Shown here piece by piece: positions 7,994 through 16,331 of a stretch of DNA of 64,000 nt; the stretch's first letter is position 1, and each line of letters starts with the position of its first letter. Source of the stretch: Nostoc calcicola FACHB-3891 (GTDB lineage Bacteria; Cyanobacteriota; Cyanobacteriia; Cyanobacteriales; Nostocaceae); assembly GCF_014697355.1 (NCBI RefSeq), contig NZ_JACJRQ010000003.1, forward strand, positions 1 to 64,000, written 5' to 3'. The notes beneath the pieces are model-generated. The model saw only the letters and a program-made list of their open reading frames with translations, made no database searches and was not told the DNA's origin. The position numbers and the translations under genes are program-made.

Positions 7994-8190
7994 AGAAGAA
8001 TACAGAATACAGAATTCAGAATCAATCAGTGGCGGATACCCTGCCCGAAGCAAGCCACAGATTCACCACTGCTTGAAAACTTTGTGCGGTATTTCACCGA
8101 TTATTTATCCGCTAGTTGTACAGAAAACATTGCTGTTAGCGGATAGCTAAGGTTTAGCCCATTCTGACTCCTGACTTCTGAATTCTGTTT
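7994..8190. repeat. Repeat cassette bounded by GAATTC-type repeats
   Basis: GAATACAGAATTCAG at the left and CTGACTTCTGAATTCTG at the right bound about 170 bp. Inside are GC-rich segments (GGCGGATACCCTGCCCG) and a direct/inverted repeat around ATCCGCTAG. It is non-coding. Confidence 0.55.
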
Positions 8191-8232
8191 AGAAAAATAC
8201 CTCGATGGCTGCATAATAAAGTTGGTGCGATC

Positions 8233-9117
8233 GTGAACCAAATTAATCGAGTTGCAATTGTCGGTGGAACTCATGGTAATGAGTTTACAGGCGCTTATTT
8301 AATCCAAAAATTTGCCCAGTTTCCCGACTTGATTACTAGACCAAGTTTTGAGACAGTCACTCTGTTAGCAAATCCTCAGGCTTTTGCAGCAGCAAGGCGA
8401 TATCTAGAAAAAGATTTAAATCGCTGTTTTCTCAGGCAAGATTTACAAAATCCGGCTCTTAATAGTTACGAAGAATTGCAAGCTAAATCAATTCAAAATA
8501 GCTTAGCATCAAATGGGAATAAACAAGCAGATTTCATCTTAGACTTGCACAGCACTACAGCTAATATGGATCTGACAATTATTTTAGTAAATACTAATCC
8601 CTTTAACTTGAAGCTGGCTGCTTATCTGAGCGAAATTAACCCTTTAGTTAAGATTTATGCCTGTGATTTTAAATCAGTTGCAGAAAATCCATTTGTGAAT
8701 TCTTTGTGTGAATTAGGCTTTGCGATCGAGGTTGGCCCCATTGCCCAAGGTGTTTTAAAAGCAACCTTATTTCAACAAACCGAAGAACTGATTCATGCTG
8801 TTCTAGACTATGTAGAACAATTTAACCAGGGTGAGATTCCAGCAACTAACAAAACATTAACTCTCTACCACCATTTATCCGTTGTAGACTACCCAAAACA
8901 ACAGGATGGTACAATATTTGGCATGATTCACTCAGAGCTTCAAGACAAAGATTATCAAGCCTTGAATCCAGGAGATCCAATGTTTATAACCTTTGATAAT
9001 CAAACAATTCTTTATCAGGGTGAGTCTACCGTTTGGCCTGTTTTTATTAATGAGGCAGCTTACTACGAAAAAGGTATTGCAATGGCTTTGACTCAGCAGC
9101 AGCAATTAAAAATTTGA
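8233..9117 (+). CDS. Aspartoacylase / succinylglutamate desuccinylase family
   Basis: A zinc carboxypeptidase-fold protein of 294 residues matching aspartoacylase (AspA, N-acyl-L-aspartate amidohydrolase). Zinc ligands sit in GGTHGNE (about 11-17), with the matching DLNR (about 61-64) and DLHST (about 106-110); AIEVGP holds the catalytic Glu. The C-terminal beta domain (DGTIFGMIHSELQDKDY, NPGDPMF) is complete. Start is a GTG inside a HIP1-like sequence; no in-frame ATG nearby fits better. In cyanobacteria this enzyme is usually annotated as aspartoacylase, but the natural acyl amino acid is not established. Confidence 0.88.
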   Translation: MNQINRVAIVGGTHGNEFTGAYLIQKFAQFPDLITRPSFETVTLLANPQAFAAARRYLEKDLNRCFLRQDLQNPALNSYEELQAKSIQNSLASNGNKQADFILDLHSTTANMDLTIILVNTNPFNLKLAAYLSEINPLVKIYACDFKSVAENPFVNSLCELGFAIEVGPIAQGVLKATLFQQTEELIHAVLDYVEQFNQGEIPATNKTLTLYHHLSVVDYPKQQDGTIFGMIHSELQDKDYQALNPGDPMFITFDNQTILYQGESTVWPVFINEAAYYEKGIAMALTQQQQLKI

Positions 9118-9170
9118 TTGTTCTTTAAGTGGTTTTTAATCATTATTTTGATGGTAAATATACCCTTGGT

Positions 9171-9198
9171 GTAGGGGCACAGCACTGCTGTGCCCTTA
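9171..9198. repeat. GTAGGGGCACAGC hairpin
   Basis: Imperfect 28-bp palindrome, one of nine relatives in this window (1051, 6804, 9171, 12676, 12751, 27837, 27933, 44089, 45116). It may also act as a transcript end for the aspartoacylase gene. Confidence 0.6.
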
Positions 9199-9265
9199 CT
9201 ACAGATGTGATTTTTAAATCATCCATATTTAGTATTTCCTGTCAATGTGTAATTCCTAAGTCCCA

Positions 9266-9529
9266 CTATCCATCATAAAAACTATCTACTCTCATTTCCC
9301 GCCAAATATCAGAAGGCTGCCAGCCTGAGTTACCAACGGATTGAACTAAAGGATTGTCACGCAGTGGAATATAATTAGGTTCTTTATACTCCGGAGCGAT
9401 TACTGCTTTTTCTTCAACCACGAGTTCGGAAAAATCAACGGTTTCACCTTGAAGAATCTGGTCTTCGGCTTCTTCCATTTCCTTCATCTTCTTCAGGGTC
9501 AGTTTTTCAGATTTTTTGATGATTTTCAT
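9266..9529 (-). CDS. Small hypothetical protein
   Basis: 87 residues from the ATG at 9529; the frame stays open further upstream but that part looks non-coding. It starts with a basic stretch (MKIIKKSEKLTLKKMKE), continues as an acidic helix (EMEEAEDQILQGETVDFSEL) and ends IWREMRVDSFYDG. The charge pattern and lack of membrane segments suggest a soluble, partly coiled protein. I do not recognise the family. The 240-bp gap up to the next gene shows nothing else. Confidence 0.5.
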   Translation of the reverse strand: MKIIKKSEKLTLKKMKEMEEAEDQILQGETVDFSELVVEEKAVIAPEYKEPNYIPLRDNPLVQSVGNSGWQPSDIWREMRVDSFYDG

Positions 9530-9771
9530 GTCTGCTAAAGGTTTGGAAAAGTGGTCATAAAAAAAGAGAATCTGAACGCTGATTCTTTGAGAGGCTGATG
9601 TAGCCTTTCGACAAGGTTCAGCCAGATCTATAGGATGCTGTGATAGAGTTGAGTACTGAAAAATTGGACAGAATAAATACAATACAGCAAATTTGTGGAA
9701 AATACGAGTACTCTGCTGAAGAATTTATAACAATAAGTATTACGATTTGCTATCCCCGCATCAAAGTATCA

Positions 9772-10299
9772 TCACTTATAGCCGTCTTTTGGCGAATTGG
9801 TATTAGTTTCCTGTAGGTGCGGCCTTAATTGAGCTAAGTTAATGAACGATTCGCGGATTTGGGAATTTGGAGTCAGTGTGGCTTCAAACTGCACCACGCC
9901 AACTGCTTCAACCATTTGATGATTATATTCCTCTGCTTCGTCTGGCGATCGCAGCGATTGTTTATTCCAAGATGGAAAAATGCTCACCTCCACGCCATCT
10001 TCAAGTAAGATGTGCGCTTTGATGTAAAGTCCTTGAAAACCTGGAATTCCCGTAAATTTTGGATCGGGTTTCCAACTTCTAGATATGTAACGTCCAATGA
10101 GTTTGACCTTTTGACCATTGAGACGAATTAAATCAGCACGTGTTTTGACTATTTCCAATTCGTTTCCAGCAGTTTCCGTATTATTTAACTGGGGTACTTT
10201 GCTTTGGGCGGGATTAACCACTGTAAATACACTGCATATTATTGATATAGTTATACCCAAGCCAACAGCAATCCAGCGCAATCTCATCTTCTCACCCAT
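9772..10299 (-). CDS. Exported protein of unknown function
   Basis: A protein of 175 residues from the ATG at 10299; the ATG at 10287 (MRLRWIAVGLG) is also possible. Residues 8-35 form a signal peptide (IAVGLGITISIICSVFTVV, cleavage near AQS). The mature chain has a pattern of beta strands (LNGQKVKLIGRYISRSW, GLYIKAHILLEDGVEVSIFP, VEAVGVVQFEATL) that resembles an OB-fold, as in periplasmic nucleic-acid or oligosaccharide-binding proteins. This is fold-level inference only. Confidence 0.6.
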   Translation of the reverse strand: MGEKMRLRWIAVGLGITISIICSVFTVVNPAQSKVPQLNNTETAGNELEIVKTRADLIRLNGQKVKLIGRYISRSWKPDPKFTGIPGFQGLYIKAHILLEDGVEVSIFPSWNKQSLRSPDEAEEYNHQMVEAVGVVQFEATLTPNSQIRESFINLAQLRPHLQETNTNSPKDGYK

Positions 10300-10470
10300 T
10301 TTTGACACAAGTATACTGCATTGGGCATTAGTTATTAATTCTTATCTCTCACTCCCCATCTCCCTACTCCCCCCATACAGACTGCTGCATAAATCTATAA
10401 CCCCAAACCTATTGATTGAGTGAAGGGATTCAATCCTCAAAAATCTACTCACATCAAAGGAAAAACCGTC

Positions 10471-11115
10471 ATGAAAACCCAAATATTCTTGAGTCTCGCC
10501 TGTTCTATATCTGTGTTGGGTTCCATCATCCTCCCAGCTAGCGCCCAACCAGTAACAATTCAACCGCTTCAACCAACTCAAGCAGTTAGTCAAGAAATTA
10601 ACATTCCTCAAGACACAGCAATTATTGTCTCATTTCCGGCATCTGTTACCGTAGATGTCGGTCAAAAAAAGGACTACCCTCTGACACTTCCCTTAGCTAG
10701 CCCGATTCAAGATAGTCAAGGTAATATCGTAGCGGCAGAAAATACTCCTGTGACTATTATCCTCAAACCCACTGATGGTGGCGCTAAAATTGTTGCACAA
10801 TCATTAGTTGTCAAGGGTCGAATTGTCTCAATTAAAGCCTCAAGTCAAATGATTCCCGGCACTACCATTACCCATATGCGAGCTAATGACAAAGCTGTTG
10901 AGAATGGCTCTGTTTGGGGCAGGATTGGTGGAGGCATATCAGGCTATTTGAGCCAAGGCGATCCCGACCAGTTTGACCGGGGAGCAATGCTAGGAAGCAC
11001 TATTGGATTGATTTCCGGCTTGCGTTCTGCTGAAAATACCCGGATTGTCCAGATTCCCCAAAGCAGTGTTTATGTTTTATCCCTAGAGGCACCTATTCAA
11101 TTGCCAGCTCGTTAG
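10471..11115 (+). CDS. Secreted protein of unknown function
   Basis: A protein of 214 residues; the start is the ATG at 10471, preceded by AAGGA at 10456-10460, and the upstream GTG frame is discounted. The signal peptide is clear (IFLSLACSISVLGSIILPASA, cleavage at SAQ). The mature part has INIPQDTAIIVSFPASVTVDVGQKKDYPLTLPLA and a glycine-rich segment WGRIGGGISGYLSQGDPDQFDRGAMLGSTIGLISG, which could be a glycine-zipper hairpin in the outer membrane. It is divergent from the gene at 9772-10299, with about 170 bp between starts. A conserved cyanobacterial protein is likely; no function is assignable. Confidence 0.65.
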   Translation: MKTQIFLSLACSISVLGSIILPASAQPVTIQPLQPTQAVSQEINIPQDTAIIVSFPASVTVDVGQKKDYPLTLPLASPIQDSQGNIVAAENTPVTIILKPTDGGAKIVAQSLVVKGRIVSIKASSQMIPGTTITHMRANDKAVENGSVWGRIGGGISGYLSQGDPDQFDRGAMLGSTIGLISGLRSAENTRIVQIPQSSVYVLSLEAPIQLPAR

Positions 11116-11149
11116 TCCAATCCTTACCAAACAAAAACTATAGTAGAAT

Positions 11150-11215
11150 TCAGAACTCAGAATTCAGGAGTCAGAATGGGCTACGCCCCGCTACGCTAAC
11201 AGGATTCAGAAGTAA
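11150..11215. repeat. GAATTCAGAA-type repeat
   Basis: Short GAATTCAGAACTCAG units surrounding GGGCTACGCCCCGCTACGC. Same family as 6047-6277. Confidence 0.6.
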
Positions 11216-11264
11216 AACAGACTTCGTTTGTCTATTTCACGCTTCTTGAAATCGGCTGTAACTT

Positions 11265-12248
11265 TTAACTAATTACTCCTGAAAGCGGATGCAGTATTGT
11301 TAAATGAAAACTATGCCTGGTTTCAGTTTTCAGATATCTTTCTTGTAAGGGTTGCCACTGCTGCCACGCCTGGTAACGATTTTCAGTTAACAAACTAGCA
11401 AGGGTGGGTAGCTCAGTTGAAATTTCTGACTTGAAGATATCTCCAAGCCAATCACCTAAAACCACACTATCTTGCATCGTACCCAAAATTTCTTGCATAT
11501 TTTTGACTTCTGTAACATAAGCCGCGTAAGACTCGCCATATAAGTCGGTAAATAACTCCATCTGGTAGCGTATACGTTTAGCTTCTTTTCGCAAACTATG
11601 CAGAATTTCCCCTTCGGTTGTCAATTGTTGTTCTATCTTTTCTGGCTCCCAGTTTTTCTGGATTTTCACCTCTGATTCTACAAATTGGGTGCCAACTAGC
11701 CAGCCGGGATGCAGCAAGAAATTACTCACTTCTGGTAAAAGTAAATCTGGTAGCACTTGCCCAATACTGACATTTGCCAAAGGTTGATAACTGGGTTTTT
11801 CCAACCACTTTTCGGATGCCTCTTTCAAAGATTTATAAGGTTCATCCTTTAATGTTTTCTGCACACTTGAGAGTACATCTTCACGTTGTTTAGCCAAAGC
11901 TGTAAAAGCTATTTGTAAAGATTCCTGCTCTTTGCGGGGTAAATTTGGTTTATAATTGTTTTCCAAACTTTCTTTGAGTACGTCTAAATCTCTGAGACTA
12001 CCAAGACGACGAGCTATTTTTCCAATATTTTTATCGCTCACTGGTTTGGGCAAATCTACTGCTAGCCCAAACTTAGTTACAGTCGTCCGTAGGCGACGCA
12101 TTCCGACTCGCATTTGGTGCAGTGCTTCTGGATCTTCATCTTTCTTCACTGATTTTTCCCACTTTAAGGTTTTCTTAAAGTGTTTTTGAATCGCTTGGTA
12201 GGCGTAGTCCCCTAGAGTTTTTACCGTGGGTTGTGTGGCTATTTTCAT
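11265..12248 (-). CDS. CHAD domain protein
   Basis: A 327-residue, helix-rich protein. The CHAD signature is at residues 43-57 (ALHQMRVGMRRLRTT), with the conserved His and Arg pattern repeated later (LHSLRKEAKRIRYQMELF). CHAD domains bind inorganic polyphosphate through these basic residues and often accompany CYTH phosphatases; there is no CYTH gene next door here. There are no signal or membrane segments, so it is cytoplasmic. Length is normal for a single-domain CHAD protein. Confidence 0.9.
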   Translation of the reverse strand: MKIATQPTVKTLGDYAYQAIQKHFKKTLKWEKSVKKDEDPEALHQMRVGMRRLRTTVTKFGLAVDLPKPVSDKNIGKIARRLGSLRDLDVLKESLENNYKPNLPRKEQESLQIAFTALAKQREDVLSSVQKTLKDEPYKSLKEASEKWLEKPSYQPLANVSIGQVLPDLLLPEVSNFLLHPGWLVGTQFVESEVKIQKNWEPEKIEQQLTTEGEILHSLRKEAKRIRYQMELFTDLYGESYAAYVTEVKNMQEILGTMQDSVVLGDWLGDIFKSEISTELPTLASLLTENRYQAWQQWQPLQERYLKTETRHSFHLTILHPLSGVIS

Positions 12249-12864
12249 AATCGATCTGAATGAGATACCTAATCAGGTTATTGCATAATAACATTAGTTA
12301 AAAAATTGCATGTCTTATTGATATTTTTATTAAATGATATTTGTAAAGTATTATTATGCTTATTAGATATTGGTATTTTATCTAACAAATATAATACTTA
12401 TCAAATATATAGAAATCATATTTGATTTTTGAAATTATTTGCTTAGGCGGGGAGTGGGGAGTAGAGAGTAGGGAATAGAGAATCAGGGTTTTCGAGTCGT
12501 ACCGAATTTTTTCAGAAATCAAATCATAGTCCTATATAAGCAGTGGATTATCCTTGTTATTTGATATAAATGATAGTTTTTACAGATTTTATATCGAATG
12601 AAACTATATATTGTAATATAGCGTTTCCCGACCTACTGATACCATTTCACGAAAATCCTGATACATATAGATAACGTAGGGGCGCACAGCCGTGCGCCCC
12701 TACCGAAGTATCTGTATCAATTTTAAAGTGAAATGGTATGGGGTACACCTGTAGGGGCACGGCACTGCCGTGCCCCTACACCTGGCGATATAATGTTGTA
12801 CCGCATCTGAATGGGAACCGCTATAGCGCAATCGATATTTTCGCAACTATCAAGATGATTGAAA
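12249..12864. other. Spacer with nested inverted-repeat elements
   Basis: The first 350 bp are A/T-rich with GGGGAGTAGAGAGTAGGG-type repeats at 12449-12487. From about 12612 to 12826 there is a composite element: outer ends ATAGCGTTTCCC / GGGAACCGCTAT. Within it is an inner element with ends ACCATTTCAC (about 12645) / GTGAAATGGT (about 12728-12738) around the palindrome 12676-12703, followed by a second palindrome at 12751-12779. No gene was seen. Confidence 0.6.
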
Positions 12865-13932
12865 ATGCTAAATTCACATTTGCTTAATCAAGTTTTGTTG
12901 ACCTTTGTAGATAATTTTAAAGAACACAGAGAAGACCTATCAGCGGCGTTATTAACAGACCAGAAGTATTTGTGGTTCGGGTCAGATGAGACCTCAACGA
13001 TTGAACGTCTGTCTTTGGTTGATGCTAATAAATTTACAGACCACCAACAATTTAGAGTAGCAGAATTTATCAGCTTACCAGCACCAGAAGACCAAGAAAT
13101 TGATATCGAAGGACTTGCTTACAGCGATTATTACTTATGGTTTGTTGGCTCTCACAGCTACAAGCGCAAAAAACCCAAACCCGATAATGGCGATGCAAAA
13201 AACCTCAAAAGACTCGCAAAAATTGAATCAGAACCCAACCGTTACCTCTTAGGTAGGATTCCTTTAATAGAAGGGAAATTATTCTCATCTTGCCCACACC
13301 CCCAAAAGCCAGATGTGCAGTTGAATGCTGCTAAATTAGAGGTGACAAACCAGGGTAATTTGCTGATGACAGCTTTGGCAGAAGACTCTCATTTAGGCCT
13401 ATTTATTAAAGCCGCAATTCCCGGAAAAGATAATGGCTTTGATATTGAAGGCATAGGCGTTTATCAAAATCGAATTTTTCTGGGTTTGCGTGGTCCCGTA
13501 TTGCGGGGTTGGGCTGTAGTCCTAGAAATAGAGTTAGAGGATTCTAGTCCTGGACTTCTGAAACTGAGGCAAGTTGGCGAAGTAAATGAAGTGTATAAAA
13601 AACATTTTATCTGGTTAAATGGTTTGGGAATTCGGGATTTGTATGTAGATGGAAAAGACTTGTTAATTTTAGCTGGGCCAACAATGGATTTAGATGGCCC
13701 GGTACAACTTTATCGCTGGAAAAACGGTGTAAATTTGCCAGAAAATGTTTTTAGCAATCCAGATTTTGTACAAGATATTCCTTATGGAGTTCGGGAAGAT
13801 CATGCTGAAGGAATTACGCTTTTTCAGGATATTACTGGCGTACCTTCGATATTAGTAGTTTATGACTCTCCAGCAAAAACTAGGCTGGTGGGTAATGGTG
13901 GTGTAATAGCTGATGTGTTTGGGCTGGAGTAA
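12865..13932 (+). CDS. DUF3616 domain protein
   Basis: 355 residues from the ATG at 12865. Repeating strand motifs fit a DUF3616-type beta-propeller: LSAALLTDQKYLWFGSDETSTIERL at the start, QEIDIEGLAYSDYYLWFVGSHS, GFDIEGIGVYQNRIFLGLRGPVLRG and DHAEGITLFQ at the end. The D-x-EG repeats are the family hallmark and may bind calcium. The enzymatic role of DUF3616 is unknown. There is no signal peptide. The first ATG upstream (12855) is in another frame. Confidence 0.8.
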   Translation: MLNSHLLNQVLLTFVDNFKEHREDLSAALLTDQKYLWFGSDETSTIERLSLVDANKFTDHQQFRVAEFISLPAPEDQEIDIEGLAYSDYYLWFVGSHSYKRKKPKPDNGDAKNLKRLAKIESEPNRYLLGRIPLIEGKLFSSCPHPQKPDVQLNAAKLEVTNQGNLLMTALAEDSHLGLFIKAAIPGKDNGFDIEGIGVYQNRIFLGLRGPVLRGWAVVLEIELEDSSPGLLKLRQVGEVNEVYKKHFIWLNGLGIRDLYVDGKDLLILAGPTMDLDGPVQLYRWKNGVNLPENVFSNPDFVQDIPYGVREDHAEGITLFQDITGVPSILVVYDSPAKTRLVGNGGVIADVFGLE

Positions 13933-13937
13933 TATCA

Positions 13938-13968
13938 ATTTTGGATTTTGGATTTTGGATTTTGGATT
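13938..13968. repeat. Heptameric STRR (TTTTGGA)n
   Basis: Four tandem TTTTGGA heptamers sit between the DUF3616 stop and the end of the ferredoxin gene. The same heptamer (or its complement) occurs at 33232-33260 and inside the NRPS gene at 62833-62995. Confidence 0.85.
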
Positions 13969-13969
13969 G

Positions 13970-14374
13970 TTAAAGATTTGTAGAGATTGCTTGTACAGGA
14001 CAGGTGGGGATACACTGTTCGCAGACGATACAACGCGATCGCGTGAATGTTAACTTATATGACTCCGGGTTGAGGCTGAGGGCTTCCGTAGGACAAACCC
14101 CAGTACACAAGCCACAGTGGACACAGACATCCTCATCGATCGCAATTTCCCCTAAAGTATGAGAAACATTAACATGGCGCGATCGCATCCACTCAATTGC
14201 TGCATCTAATTGATCGATATCTCCCGATAGTTCCAATACCAGTTTGCCAATTTGATTTGGGGCAACTTGGGCGCGGATAATATTGGCAGCGACATTAAAC
14301 TCCTTAGCCAGTACGTAAGTCACTGGCATTTGCACGGCGCGTTTCGGGAAGGTGAGGGTTACTCTTTTTTTCAC
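13970..14374 (-). CDS. NIL domain 4Fe-4S ferredoxin
   Basis: 134 residues. Residues 1-72 form a NIL domain, an ACT-like ligand-binding fold first seen in methionine ABC transporters. Residues 80-130 hold two 4Fe-4S motifs with Cys at 84, 87, 90, 94 (CVHCGLCTGVCP) and 115, 118, 121, 125 (CIVCEQCIPTCP). The arrangement matches NIL-ferredoxins implicated in sulfur-amino-acid metabolism in other bacteria; the partner here is unknown. Start is a GTG without a strong ribosome site. It converges with the DUF3616 gene. Confidence 0.9.
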   Translation of the reverse strand: MKKRVTLTFPKRAVQMPVTYVLAKEFNVAANIIRAQVAPNQIGKLVLELSGDIDQLDAAIEWMRSRHVNVSHTLGEIAIDEDVCVHCGLCTGVCPTEALSLNPESYKLTFTRSRCIVCEQCIPTCPVQAISTNL

Positions 14375-14799
14375 AGGTTTAGCAGAGGCTTTGTTTCTGT
14401 TGTAGCGTACTCAGAGTTTTATCAAACAGAATTCAGAACTCAGGAGTCAGAATTCAGCAATAGACCTCTTGCAAAAGTCCTTCTTTGCGTTCTCTTCTCT
14501 GCGCGGCAGTCGCTCATGGGGGAAACCCCCAAGACCGCGCTGCCTTGCCTCTGCGCCTCTGCGTGATACAAATTCATATTTATGCAAGAGGTCTAATGTT
14601 TTTTGACCGAAAAAGCGGATAGCGCAGCGTTAGCGAGTCTTCTCCCAAAGGGAGAAGGGGAGACGCACTCGCTCTCGAACGTCGCGTCAAGATTGCTGAC
14701 TCCTGAATTCTGACTTCTGAATTCTTCTTCAAGACTTCAATTTTGCAACACTGTTGGTATCCAGGTAAAGCAGGAAGAAGTAGCACCTTAACCACAAGT
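14375..14799. other. Spacer: MITE plus GAATTC-type and GC-rich repeats
   Basis: GAATTCAG repeats at 14428-14458, the MITE at 14461-14595, then a hairpin CTTCTCCCAAAGGGAGAAG (about 14639-14657) with GACGCACTCGCTC, and GAATTCTGACTTC units at 14700-14725. No gene was seen. Confidence 0.6.
14461..14595. mobile_element. MITE, TAGACCTCTTGCA family, copy 1
   Basis: 135 bp with perfect 13-bp inverted ends TAGACCTCTTGCA / TGCAAGAGGTCTA and internal GCTCATGGGGGAAACCCCC hairpin. Copy 2 at 33281-33416 is nearly base-identical; copy 3 at 40735-40888 has the same ends but other internal sequence. The outer TA would fit the TA target duplication of IS630/mariner transposases (inference). Confidence 0.85.
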
Positions 14800-15399
14800 C
14801 TAAATGCGAGCCAAAGTCACAATTTCTAACTGATCTTGATATTTACCCCGCCTTGCTTCATAACTAATAGCACAGGGTTCGCCTTCTAAAAATAGCAATT
14901 GCACCACGCCTTCTTTAGCATAAATCCGACAGTCTGCACTAGAAGAGTTGGAAAATTCTAAGGTAAGATGACCCCGCCATGCAGCTTCAGCAGGTGTTAA
15001 GTTTGCTATTATGCCACAACGCGCATAAGTAGATTTGCCTATACATATTACTGTAATATTGTTGGGAACCTCCAGTTTTTCTAGAGCCACCCCAAGTCCA
15101 TAGGAGTGAGCAGGTAAAATAAAGTAACTGCCATTAGCATCTGTATGCAGTGCTGTTGGCTCCAGATTTTGGGGATTAAAGTTTTTGGGATCGACTACAG
15201 TTCCGGGAATGTGGCGGAAAATGCGGAACTCAGCCGGGGAAAGGCGTATATCGTAGCCATAGGAAGATAAGCCGTAGCTGATTACAGGTTGAACCGCTAC
15301 AGACTCATTTATTTGTACTTTTCGGATTAAACTTGGCTCAAAGGGTGAAATCATGCCCTTTTGAGCCATTTCAGTAATCCAGATATCGTTTTTAATCAC
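14800..15399 (-). CDS. dcd: dCTP deaminase
   Basis: A 199-residue dUTPase/dCTP deaminase fold protein. It deaminates dCTP to dUTP, feeding thymidylate synthesis. Family marks: ISYGLSSYGYDIRLSP near residue 40, the phosphate-binding GKSTYARCG (about 122-130), and the catalytic segment LTPAEAAWRGHLTLEFSNSS with its Glu. The C-terminal SYEARRGKYQDQ closes the active site. The start is GTG; the ATG eleven codons later is a possible alternative, but the upstream MIKNDIWI is conserved-looking. It is followed by the CobO-like gene on the same strand, 52 bp apart. Confidence 0.92.
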   Translation of the reverse strand: MIKNDIWITEMAQKGMISPFEPSLIRKVQINESVAVQPVISYGLSSYGYDIRLSPAEFRIFRHIPGTVVDPKNFNPQNLEPTALHTDANGSYFILPAHSYGLGVALEKLEVPNNITVICIGKSTYARCGIIANLTPAEAAWRGHLTLEFSNSSSADCRIYAKEGVVQLLFLEGEPCAISYEARRGKYQDQLEIVTLARI

Positions 15400-15451
15400 A
15401 AGTTCACAGCTAATTCAAACCGAACTACTAGGATACCCTGAACTGAGTATT

Positions 15452-15988
15452 TTAGGGTCGATGACTACGGCGGATTTCTGTAATTTGATCTGCTACATCC
15501 AACAGAGATTTTGGCATCTCTGGTCCTGTGAGAATGATATCGATATGGGGAGGGCGTTTTGCCAGAAAGGCTAAAACTTCCGTTTCCGGAATTAAACCAA
15601 AGTTAATCGCTAAACTTAACTCATCTAAGACCACGAGAGAATACTTGCTCTCATTTACTATATGTTGTGTATATTGCCACAGCTTTTGTAAGGCTTGGTT
15701 TTCTGTCTCGTCGAGATGTGGTGTATCAATGCAACGAGGTAAATCACAGCGAATCCAATCTAAATTTTGTCCTAGTTGTATAGGTTTTTCCTGTCCTTGA
15801 CGAATACCTCCTTTGAGGAACTGCACTATTAACACTGGCGTTCCTTGTCCGGCGATTCTCAGTGCTTGAGCCATAACACTCGTAAAAAAATTACGATGTG
15901 AACTAGTAAAAACTTGCACTAGCCCTTCGACTGAATATGGTAAGGTGAGCGTTGAATTTATACTGGGTGTTTCTAGCTGGGCGACCAT
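15452..15988 (-). CDS. CobO/BtuR-like protein with a degenerate P-loop
   Basis: 178 residues that follow the fold of cob(I)alamin adenosyltransferase CobO/BtuR: PVLIVQFLKGGIRQGQEKPIQLG, YSLVVLDELSLAINFGLI (Walker B-like) and PHIDIILTGPEMPKSLLDVADQITEI. The ATP-binding loop that should read GxGKGKTTAA near residue 30 is replaced by FTSSHRNFFTSVMAQAL, with no Gly-Lys-Thr. Either it is not an adenosyltransferase or it binds nucleotide differently. It is upstream of dcd on the same strand; no cobalamin riboswitch was recognised in its leader. Confidence 0.75.
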   Translation of the reverse strand: MVAQLETPSINSTLTLPYSVEGLVQVFTSSHRNFFTSVMAQALRIAGQGTPVLIVQFLKGGIRQGQEKPIQLGQNLDWIRCDLPRCIDTPHLDETENQALQKLWQYTQHIVNESKYSLVVLDELSLAINFGLIPETEVLAFLAKRPPHIDIILTGPEMPKSLLDVADQITEIRRSHRP

Positions 15989-16331
15989 AGGTAAAGTTGA
16001 AAAAATTACAATAAATTACAGGCTTTTACTAGGATTAGTTATTACAAATCTGCCTGTATAATCAATCTGTTTTTCACAGGTGTAGTGGGTTTGGCAAATT
16101 GCATTCTTAGTCAAACACTACCCTTGTCCTGAAGTCAAGGGTTATTTTGAGTTAAATTTTCGTTTTTTCTCGGAAACTAGTCGTAAAAATGATAACAAAT
16201 AAGTTACAGTTACAATCACTTAAAAAAGCTGGAAGTAGCGGCTGAAAGTCCTTAGATGTTAGATTTTCTGGTTATTTGGGCAAAACAGACTTATAAAGTA
16301 ATGAATTTAACACGATGAGGAGTGAATTTTT
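15989..16331. other. Divergent spacer with a hairpin
   Basis: Leader region between the CobO-like and adenylate kinase-like genes. A hairpin with arms ACCCTTG / CAAGGGT at 16120-16142 followed by TATTTTG could be a terminator or attenuator on the plus strand. A TATAAT at about 16058 is a possible -10 box. No gene was seen. Confidence 0.4.
16318..16322 (+). promoter_or_regulatory. Ribosome-binding site that fixes a GTG start
   Basis: AGGAG, 9 bases before the GTG at 16332; no ATG competes. Confidence 0.7.

Noticed and set aside
14252..14795. Open frames across and beside the MITE at 14461
   Set aside because: They read repeat DNA and overlap the ferredoxin gene antisense.
15989..16331. Cobalamin riboswitch upstream of the CobO-like gene
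   Set aside because: The conserved B12-box elements were not seen; only a short hairpin is present.
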